Position numbers and translations under genes: made by a program | The notes under the pieces: generated by a model | Databases searched by the model: none | Told to the model about the DNA's origin: nothing | Seen by the model: only the letters and a program-made list of their open reading frames with translations | Assembly (NCBI RefSeq): GCF_047675955.1 | Contig: NC_132912.1 | Coordinates: 22,418,500 to 22,482,499 of the forward strand | Reading direction: 5' to 3' | DNA length: 64,000 nucleotides | DNA from: Chlorocebus sabaeus | Taxonomy: Eukaryota > Chordata > Mammalia > Primates > Cercopithecidae | In this document: positions 56,144-64,000 of the stretch, piece after piece | Layout of the letters: every line of letters begins with the position of its first letter | How positions within the stretch are numbered: position 1 is the first letter of the stretch

Positions 56144-56205
56144 CCTCCCTCCCCCCGCCCACCCAACTTTCTCTGTCTCTCTTCTCTCTCTTACACTCAC
56201 CCACA
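56103..56205. repeat. (CT)n microsatellite and polypyrimidine tract
   Basis: A pure CT run at about 56106-56140, then a C/T-rich continuation to about 56205 interrupted by few purines. Confidence 0.9.
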
Positions 56206-56594
56206 TATACACACTTACAAATCTGCCATTTTTGTATTTTATATTGCCCTTTTTAGCTTGATAAAGATCAAAGTCACATACCAACTTGTCTCTCGGAAAT
56301 GCTACATACAACCCCTGGTCTTCTCTGGCAGTAAAAGTCTGAAAGCTGTTTTTGAATTCTGCTAGCTCAGCCTCACCCTGCTCCTCCCCAGATGATGCAA
56401 TACTAGAACAGGGCCCAGAAAGCTGCTGTGTCTGTCACCAGCTGGCTGAGTCTTGCCTCGAGGTGCCACAGAGAACTGGACCAAACAAGAGCTTTGCTGA
56501 GTGATTTTCCCCCAACCGCTGGAGCTGCTGCAGAAATCACAATGAAACACCCTTTGTTGTTTTGGGACTTTAGATCTGACATAATCTTTGCTGG
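56206..56594. other. Single-copy stretch
   Basis: Nothing is recognised. Confidence 0.4.
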
Positions 56595-56690
56595 TTCCTT
56601 ATGACAGATCCTTATTATCTGCATTTAAAGGTGAAGAAACTGAGGCCGAGAGAGGTTAAGCAGTTAGGCTTAGGCCATATACAGAGAATG
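56595..56690 (-). repeat. MIR fragment
   Basis: AAGAAACTGAGGCCGAGAGA (56635-56654) and GGTTAAGCAG are antisense MIR words. Confidence 0.65.
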
Positions 56691-56895
56691 GGGGTCTTCT
56701 GTGTCTGTCTTGGGGCTTTAGCTACCACACCCATCACCATCACTATAGAGTCAACAGGAGACACTGAGCTATAATCGTTTTTTGGAGAGATGGTTTTGTC
56801 TTGGAGTTCATATTGCATCTTCACTGTGTTTTGCTGTGTTTGGCAGGAGGCGCACAAAACACAGCTCTCAGCGGCAGAAGGACCAGTGGGTGCCA

Positions 56896-57292
56896 AATAT
56901 GGTTTGGCTCTGTGTCCCTACCCAAATCGCATCTCGAATTATAATCCCCCTGTGTCCAGGGAGGGACCTATAATCCCCATATGTCAAGGGAAGAAAGTGA
57001 ATGGATCATGAGGGTGGTTTCCTCCATTGCTGTTCTCGTTATAGTGAGGGAGTTCTCACCAGATCTGATGGTTTTAAAAGGGGCAGTTTTTCCTCTCTCA
57101 TTTCCGCTCTCATTTCTCTCTCCTGCTACCTTTTGAAGAAGGTGCCTGCTTCCTCTTCACCTTCCACCGTGATTGTAAGTTTCCTGAGGCCTCTCCAGCC
57201 ATCCAGAGTGGTGAGTCAATTAAGCCTCTTTCCTTTATACATTACCCCTTCGCGGGCATTTCTTTATAGCAGTGTGAGAACAGACTAATACA
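56896..57292 (+). mobile_element. THE1-type solo LTR (ERVL-MaLR)
   Basis: Begins near TATGGTTTGGCTCTGTGTCC, continues CAGATCTGATGGTTTTAAAA (57059-57078), TTCACCTTCCACCGTGATTG (57156-57175) and TCAATTAAGCCTCTTTCCTT, and ends CAGACTAATACA. This is the whole LTR in sense orientation with no internal region attached. Confidence 0.9.
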
Positions 57293-58027
57293 GTGCCTGA
57301 CAAGAAACCAGGTGCAGTCCAGGCCACAGAACCAAAGGCACACGTGGGAGCTAGGCCTTTCCACAGGACAAAGGTGTCCAGCGGAGGATGTGACATGCAT
57401 AAGCTGGAAGCCCCCCTTCACAAAGATAAATAACAGCAGCAGCAGGAGGAGTCCCCGACACCCACCCCCATGGTGGCCATAGATCCTGTTTCTCCTCTTC
57501 CCTCCACTGCCCCTGATTGTACACAGGCCTGGGCAATTGCCCTTAATTAGCAGTGCAGGCCTGGGCTGGGACAGTTTTATTTGCCCTCAGAAGCTGCGGG
57601 ATGTGCTATTTATCAACCCTAGATATTCAGCAATCTCACACCTATACAACTTATTTGATTTTATATAACATAGACACTCAGACACACCCGCCACTCATGC
57701 TCATAAAAACCAACGCTCATCTACACTTCACACCTGGTTAGAGCTTGTGAAAATGAGACTGGGATCTACAATAATTGGATACAGTCTTCTCTCTTTTACT
57801 TAGATTTTCATATTTGGTACTTAGAGCTGCTCATGTCCTAAGCTTGGTGGCATAGAAAATACTGGAAAGAACTAGGTAGTTTTTATAGAAGAGATGGTGT
57901 CCTTTGATGGGTAGGCCTGGGTATAATGAGCTTTTGCGGGGCGTAAAGATTTTTGTTGACTACTTATAAATGTGTGAAAATTAGTGCTCAATTGCCATTC
58001 ACCAAAGCAGTGAGTCTGGTTGATAAT
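57293..58027. other. Single-copy stretch
   Basis: Nothing is recognised. Confidence 0.4.
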
Positions 58028-58200
58028 GATAGTGGACATTTATGAGCACCCACTGTGTACAGGGCCCTCTGAGCACCTATTACCTCTTTTCATCTTCACC
58101 GCAACCCTATATGGGGTGAGTACTCTGAGTGTACCCATTTTACAGGTGAGGGAACTGAGGCATAGAGATGTTCTGTAACAATTTGACTAAATTCTGTTCA
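58028..58200 (-). repeat. MIR SINE
   Basis: GAGCACCCACTGTGTACAGG, CATTTTACAGGTGAGGGAAC (58136-58155) and GAGGCATAGAGATG match antisense MIR. Confidence 0.78.
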
Positions 58201-58314
58201 CCTGTGAATTGGCACGCACAAGCCATCAACCAAATAGGTAAAGCCGGCTTCACCAAAGTTGTAGTCATTAATGCCAAGTGGCTTCATTTGGAAAGTAAGT
58301 CTTTATTATCTTGG

Positions 58315-58548
58315 TTTTATCTCAGCTCACTGCAACCTCCGCCTCCTGGGCTCAAGTGATCCTCCCATCTCAGCCTCCAAGTAACTGGGCCACAAGGCTT
58401 GGCTGTTTTTTTTTTTTTTTTTTTTCCGGTAGAGATGGGGTTTTGTCATGTTGCCCAGGCTGGTGCCAAACTCCTGAGCTCTAGTGATCCTCCCACCTCT
58501 GCTTCCCAAAGTGCTGGGATTACAGGTGTGAGCCACCGTGCCCCACCT
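58315..58548 (-). mobile_element. Truncated AluJ-like Alu
   Basis: Starts inside the right monomer at CTCAGCTCACTGCAACCTCC and ends GTGAGCCACCGTGCCCC; the tail end is missing and the linker carries a long T-run. Confidence 0.85.
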
Positions 58549-58787
58549 AGTCTTTACTGTCTTTAAGGGAACACATTTCAAGTTATTTTTTTCCTCCTCT
58601 CACTCCTCTGAATAAGCTGAGATGCCTGTGGCCATGCCTGGAGGAAGGTGGCAAGTATTAAAAATGGGATGACTTGTTGTCCTTAGTTCCTCCTGTAACC
58701 TACTGTCCCACACAGCTGTCAGTCAGCAATGCCCTGGACAGAGTCTGGCTAGGCTGCCATGCATTAGAAAACTGCTGTCAGCCGTTT

Positions 58788-59061
58788 GACTCGCCCAGGC
58801 TGGAGTGCAGTGACCGGATCTCGGCTCACTGCAAGCTCTGCCTCCCGGGTTCACGCCATTCTCCTGCCTCAGCCTCCCGAGTAGCTGGGACTACAGGCGC
58901 CCGCCACCTCGCCCGGCTAGCTTTTTTTTTTTTGTATTTTTTTAGTAGAGACGGGGTTTCACCGTGTTAACCAGGATGGTCTCGATCTCCTGACCTTGCG
59001 ATCCGCCTGTCTCGGCCTCCCAAAGTGCTGGGATTACAGGCTTGAGCCACGGCGCCCGGCT
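58788..59061 (-). mobile_element. AluYR-type (Old World monkey lineage) Alu lacking its A-tail
   Basis: Reverse orientation, CpG-rich and young. Read on the plus strand, it shows GACCGGATCTCGGCTC (58811-58826), CCGCCACCTCGCCCGGCTAG (58901-58920), GCCTGTCTCGGCC (59007-59019) and CAGGCTTGAGCCAC (59037-59050). All are states I know from cercopithecid AluYR consensus and not from human AluY. The element begins at CTCGCCCAGGCTGG, so the last bases of the right arm and the poly-A are missing, and no target-site duplication is evident. Confidence 0.85.
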
Positions 59062-59867
59062 AGATGTGTCTTCTTAAGTCAGTAATAATAGTGCCTTTTA
59101 CATGAATTACATGCATTTGCAGTCTACAAAGAAAATTCACTCATGGCCTCTCATTTTAGGTGTTTCCTCTTTGCACTTGGGGCTTTGTCTCTAATTGCAG
59201 AATGAAAGGCTGCTTCCCTTGTTAAAAAGATCCCAGGTTAGGCCAGCCTGCCCCCAGATAGAAGCTAGTGATTCATTGTGCCTTCTGAAGGAGGAAAATG
59301 CAAACTCATCAACCTCAGGATCAAAAGGAGGAGGGCAGTCCTGCCCAGACACTTTCCTATAGGGGGTTTCACCTTCTTTCAGCTTGTACTGGTGGCTCAC
59401 ATTGCAACTCATTTTTCCTAAATCGTTCTTTTCCTGTCTGCCCTCCCTTTCCCCACCCCCAATCGGAGTTGGAAACCCTGCTATCCAGGAGCCAACTGGA
59501 AGCATGGCTCAGAGCTGCTTTCCTGACTCTTCTGACTTAACACTCCTTTATCCCTTTCGGGTGACGTTCAGACAGGAGACCAAATCCAGACTGTCAGGGC
59601 AGTTTCTCCAGAAAGGAGATGTATGTGTTCGGCAACATAGAAAGAACAGTCACATGTAGGTTACTTGATGAGTGGAAGACTGGAGCCAGGTTCCTGTGTG
59701 TATAGACCCTTTACTGTGGTGTCAGTTTCCATTAGCTCTATTAGGAGCATTTCCAGCTTTCTGACCCCTTCCCCTTTTCACAGGGCTGGTACTAGGGTGA
59801 GGTGAATAAGACATTGGCCTTGGGCACAAGATTTAATGGGCTGCCAAATATTTCTCAGTGATCAAAA
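59062..59867. other. Single-copy stretch
   Basis: No repeat or exon is recognised; overlapping frames at 59191-59659 on both strands have no domain. Confidence 0.4.
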
Positions 59868-60161
59868 TATTTTATTTTGAGACAGGGTCTCACTGTGTTG
59901 TGCAGGCTGAGTGCAGTGGCACAATCACAGCTGCACAGTCTGCCTCCTGGGCTCAGGTGATCCTCCCACTTCAGCTTCCGGAGTAGCTGGGACTACAGTG
60001 GCACACCACTACCCATGGCTACTTTTTTTATTTTTTTTTGGTAGAGATAGGGTTTCACCACTTTGCCCAGGCTGGTCTTGAACTCCTGAGCTCAAGCAAT
60101 CTTCCTGCCTTGGCCTCCCAAAGTGCTGGGATAACAGGCATGAGCCACTACATCTGGCCTG
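59868..60161 (-). mobile_element. AluJ-like Alu
   Basis: ATTTTGAGACAGGGTCTCAC to GAGCCACTACATCTGGCC; both monomers. Confidence 0.88.
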
Positions 60162-60774
60162 GATAAATATTTTAATGCAATGTTTTTTTAAAACCTCAAA
60201 ATTAACACAAAAATTCACGATCAACAAATAGTAAATTTTTTAACTAAAAATACTATTACTGATCTTTTCTTTTTGTCCCACCCTTCATTATGGCTTGCCA
60301 TATCACTGCTTTTTAATTTATCTTTTAAATCAGAGGAAATGAACAGGAATAAAAACTAACTGAAATAAACCTGAGAAAGTAGATGTGAATGAAATGAAAC
60401 CAAAAGTACAAGCATTGGAAATGAGAGAGCAAGAGAATGAGAGTGACTAGATTAATATATGAATAGTTTATAAAATCAATGGCAATTAAAGATTTTCATA
60501 GAGAACTGTTTGACTCTCAGCTATCATCTGGTTTTCAGCAGTTGTTAAAGATATCCCAATAGTTCACAATGGTTTTTTGGCACATATGTGTTTCCCTTAG
60601 TCCTCTAAACCTATTTTTTAGTAATGATACTCTGTTTTTAGAGTGCTTATTTACTTTTCGAAGTACATTTTCCATACATATCATTTCATTTATTCTTCTT
60701 ATATTAAAAGAGAGAGAAAAAACATATTATCCTTTCTCAGAAAATGGGCAGGTGAGATTGCAGAAGAAAAACCA
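60162..60774. other. AT-rich single-copy stretch
   Basis: Nothing is recognised. Confidence 0.4.
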
Positions 60775-60900
60775 GTTTTTTGAGTGCTAGGCACTGAGCT
60801 TGGTGCTTTACCTACATTTCCTTACTTATTTCCCAGACAGCCCTGAGTTAGAGATATCAGCTCCCTTTTACAGATCAAGAAACTGAAATCCAGGCCAATT
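60775..60900 (-). repeat. MIR fragment
   Basis: GAGTGCTAGGCACTGAGCTT and CCTTTTACAGATCAAGAAAC (60864-60883) are antisense MIR. Confidence 0.7.
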
Positions 60901-62369
60901 GGTTAATTAGCTAGAAATGTTCTCAGAATATTTATTTACTAAAATGTATATTTGTGCCCTTGTTTTAGTGCATTTGGTTGTTAGTAAAATTTTTTAAAAA
61001 GCCAATTACATTAAGAAGTTATATTCTAATACCAAAAAATGTTTTATACTTCCATATCTGGTTAAATTAACTCCAGCATTTTCTCTTTGCTTCTTCTGAA
61101 TGGTCTAATACGTTATCTATGCCAGAATGAGTCAACCTCTAAAGTGCTAGTCTAAGATGAAATTACTTTGAATTAAGTAGATGTAAATGATTAGCCAGCA
61201 AAGTGATTGAGTATTTATTTCTTCTTTACAAATGCACATGGTTTATGTACTGCCATTTTGCCTTCTGTAGGGATTGCGATAGTGTATAATTCTGTTAGCA
61301 CTGAACAAGAAAACCAGTTTTACCTTAACCTTGATAACATCAGATGTGTGATTTCTTTAAAAAGATGCTACATGGGCAGATATAAAATTGCTTCTTGGGG
61401 TTGTTTTAAATGCATATTTCTTTGATTACAAATGAAGACATATTTATTAGATGCTTGCTAATTTGTCCTTTCTCTTACCTGTGAATTGTAATTAATACAC
61501 TTTGCCCATTTATCTACTGGTGACAATGTTTTTCTCATGAATTTGGATGATCTCTTTATATCCTATACATAATCTTGTCTTTCATATCTGGTTAAAATAC
61601 TGTCCTACTCTCTGGTTGGCCTTGTAAGTTTTGGTAGACTACATTCAAAAAATAGTTTAATAATTTAAATGACTAATTTTTGCAGTCTTGCCAGATAACT
61701 CAGTGGTACTTTGATTATACAGTTTATTTATGAAAGCTAATTGAAGTTGATGAGTATGAAGTAGGGAGTAAACTACCTTAACTCTAACAAGTCAAGCTCA
61801 AGAAAAGAATAAATTTCTGCCATTTTCTATCATTGAAGTAAGAGATACTTAAATAAAATCAAGTAACTAAAGTAGACTTATGCAGCCTTTATGTTTTTCA
61901 TTAAAAATAGTTTATTTTAACAGAAATTGACATGGGCATCTCTGATTTTATGCTTTTTAGTTGTAAAAACATTTCGAAGTAAAGAATAGAAATAATATTT
62001 CATTCAAGTCCACATGAGTGACCTGAAACGATAGATTTTGTTGTTAACTCAGATTTAGTTTTCACTTTTTTTTTTCCCTGGTACTTTCCCAAAATTGAAA
62101 AGAAAACATTTTCTGGATTTTTCTAGGTAGTCTTGCCGACAGCCTCTGGGGGACTACGCATGATTCTTCTGCTCTAGTTATAAAAAGGTTTTCTGAGTTG
62201 GAAATACCATTTATATCAGTTATTTTTTTTCTAATTTAAGGTGCAGTATCTGACCACATGCCCTAAAGTTGTGCATTTTCCCCATGCATGTGCATGCACA
62301 TGTACACACACACACATGCATACTGAATCTTTTACAATCCACCCATGGAGGTTTTTATGGAGGGGGTGG
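60901..62369. other. AT-rich stretch with a possible old L1 piece and CA/TG-rich patch
   Basis: CACTTTGCCCATTTATCTAC near 61498 and the following 140 bases resemble antisense old L1, weakly. A GCATGCACATGTACACAC patch lies at 62291-62308 and runs on in CA repeats to about 62322. No exon is seen. Confidence 0.35.
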
Positions 62370-62371
62370 CC

Positions 62372-62656
62372 ATGGGGTTTCACTCTGTCACCCAGGCTGG
62401 ATTGCAGTGGCGTGATCACAGCTCACTGCAACCTCCGTCTCTTGGGCTCCTGATCTTCCTGCCTCAGCCTTCACCCTCCCTAGTGGCTGGGACTACAGGC
62501 ATGCTCCACCATGCCTGGCTAATTTTTGTATTTTTTTTAGAGACAGGGTTTTGCCATGCCACTCAGGCTGGTCTCAAACTCCTGGACTCAAGCAATATGC
62601 TCACCTTGGTTTCCCAAAGTGCTGGGATTACAGGGTGAGCTACCTCACCCCACCTT
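62372..62656 (-). mobile_element. AluS/J-like Alu
   Basis: GGGGTTTCACTCTGTCACCC to ACAGGGTGAGCTACCTCACC; both monomers. The usual poly-T start is missing. Confidence 0.87.
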
Positions 62657-62779
62657 TTTTGTTTTTGTTTTTGTTTTAATCTGTCTACCCTTAAGGACCA
62701 GGAACACACCCATTAGTTGAGAGAATGTCGTGATTAAAAAGTGTTGCTCTCTCCTGCTAAGCTTCCCCTCCTCCTTATT

Positions 62780-62818
62780 ATACACACACACACACACACA
62801 CTCACACTCACACACTCC
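62780..62818. repeat. (CA)n microsatellite
   Basis: A CA run with CACT interruptions. Confidence 0.9.
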
Positions 62819-63094
62819 TGTTTTGTAAAGTGTCCAGCCCTGAATTGGTTCTGGGGAATTAGAGCTTTGCATTGAGTTAGACAATCCCTCAGTTTTTCCT
62901 TTTTAATATAGGAGAATATATGACTTTGACTGTCTTGGAAATCTCTTTGCTGCAAATATGCAGAGGAAAAATCAAACGATAAAAAGAAGTCAAGAAAATA
63001 AAATGTTTACAGACTAGTGCCAACTCTGTGTGAGGGGCCTGGCAATTATGGGTCTGTTGTCTTTTTGTTTCCTGTTTTTTTTTTCCCCAAAATT

Positions 63095-63248
63095 TTCATT
63101 TTTATTTTTGTAGAGGTAGAATACTTTGTAGAGACAGGGTGCTGCCATATTGCCCAGGCTAGTTGCAGACTTCTTGGACTCAAGTGATCCTAGTGCCTCA
63201 ACCTCCCAAAGTTCTGGCATGACATGCGTGAGCCACTGCACCTGGTCA
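63095..63248 (-). mobile_element. Alu monomer
   Basis: TTTTGTAGAGGTAGAATACT with a partial internal repeat of TTTGTAGAGA, to GAGCCACTGCACCTGGTC; one monomer. Confidence 0.78.
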
Positions 63249-63940
63249 CAGCCCTGTTGTCTCAATGGCCGCGGTTAGCGTTGCCACTTTTCCTTCTCAG
63301 TGCCGGGAAGGAGTCCCTTGTTTCTCTAAGAGACCGTCAACTTTTGCCAAAGCTCTCCTACCAAAATGGGTTACATATTCTCAGAACATCAGAGGAGCTT
63401 CCCCAGGACTTTGAAGGCAAAGTTCTGAAAATATAAATGAGTTGCCACAGATTATAGTTTGCTTCCAACAGATGCTACGAAGTTGTTCAAAGCACAGTAG
63501 CTTCAGAAAACAGGATATTCTTGAACCATGAAGTTAATTTAATCCATGTGGTGTCCAGAATACCAAGAAATCCATCCTGAGGCAGCTTTCCTGCCAGGGT
63601 TCTCTCTCTGCCATATTCTGATCTGCTGCACTAGATGACCAAGTCATCATTTGGCCTTCCTTCTCCAATTATGACATATTTCCAGATACTTTTCTTCCTG
63701 AAATATGCCAACAAGCTGGCTGTATGCCCAGGGCATGAAATATCTCCTTAAAATCTCAACATTCATGTATAAAACCAGTTTATAGGTACTTTTTTGAGAA
63801 AGAGTAGTTAGAAAACTGTGTTCTCTGATGGGTGGTGAATCTTTTTGCTAAGCAGATTTATTTGAAACAAACATTGTTCACATGTTTAAAGAGTCACCTG
63901 GCCTTCTTCCTACTTGAACTCCCCTTTATTTTTCCCTACA
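63249..63940. other. Single-copy stretch
   Basis: Nothing is recognised. Confidence 0.4.
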
Positions 63941-63944
63941 AATT

Positions 63945-64000
63945 ATTGTTCCAGTGGCTGCAAACATAGCTCCCTGCAGCCTCAATGTCTCGGGCTCAAG
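63945..64000 (-). mobile_element. Alu, cut by the window end
   Basis: AGTGGCTGCAAACATAGCTC and CTGCAGCCTCAATGTCTCGG are reverse Alu words; the element runs off the window. Confidence 0.6.

Noticed and set aside
55868..56365. 165-codon frame with Ser-Leu repeats
   Set aside because: The repeats come from the CT microsatellite; no family match is evident.
1..64000. tRNA, rRNA, snRNA or miRNA genes
   Set aside because: No cloverleaf or recognisable snRNA text was found by eye. The closest RNA-like sequences are Alu and MIR, which descend from 7SL RNA and tRNA. A tRNAscan and miRNA hairpin scan would be needed to be sure.
1..64000. CRISPR arrays, operons or other prokaryotic systems
   Set aside because: Dense Alu, L1 and MIR content shows primate nuclear DNA; the only tandem repeats are microsatellites and short duplications.
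1..64000. Human origin of the window
   Set aside because: The AluYR-type element at 58788-59061 favours an Old World monkey. It is not excluded absolutely, because it rests on recalled consensus.

Overview
This window is primate nuclear DNA, most likely from an Old World monkey. It is crowded with Alu, L1, L2, MIR and LTR remnants, and no standard protein-coding exon series is visible. Alu sequences limit it to a primate. The reverse-strand Alu at 58788-59061 carries several differences I associate with the cercopithecid AluYR lineage (head with AAGCC, body with GAGACGGG, CTAGC and GATCCGG, all read on the Alu strand), so I favour a macaque/baboon-type genome over human or ape. This rests on recalled consensus and needs an alignment.

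Layout. 1-1880 is decayed internal sequence of a class III (ERV-L/MaLR-like) endogenous retrovirus. 1881-7080 is mostly single-copy AT-rich DNA with L2 and MIR scraps and a homeodomain-site-like stretch near 4131-4560. 7085-10255 is an old antisense L1 opened by three Alus and by another L1 3' end. 10310-10960 is a repeat-free block that looks constrained. 12860-14115 is CpG island 1, with a TATA box at 13279 and long unconvincing open frames on both strands. 14200-52000 is a low-gene-density mosaic: about twenty Alu copies (two nested pairs of the same design), MIR and L2 fragments, two MER5-type hAT elements, three or four solo LTRs and several repeat-free blocks. 52550-54960 is CpG island 2, the most gene-like place in the window. 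55000-64000 returns to single-copy DNA with a THE1-type solo LTR, the AluYR-type element and more Alus.

The best coding candidate is a 60-codon reverse-strand frame in CpG island 2 (52965 down to 52783). It is closed by an in-frame stop upstream, has a polar N-terminal half and one strong transmembrane segment, and I do not recognise it. Beside it are an AT-rich TATA-containing stretch (53862-53935), a consensus reverse-strand splice donor (54983/54984) and a conserved-looking element (55010-55300). Together they suggest a CpG-island promoter locus for a small membrane protein and/or a long non-coding RNA, in a setting that resembles a developmental-gene neighbourhood. That last point is inference.

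Limits: repeat families were named by eye, boundaries are good to about 5-20 bases for most Alus and worse for old repeats, and conservation claims are guesses from base composition and lack of repeats.
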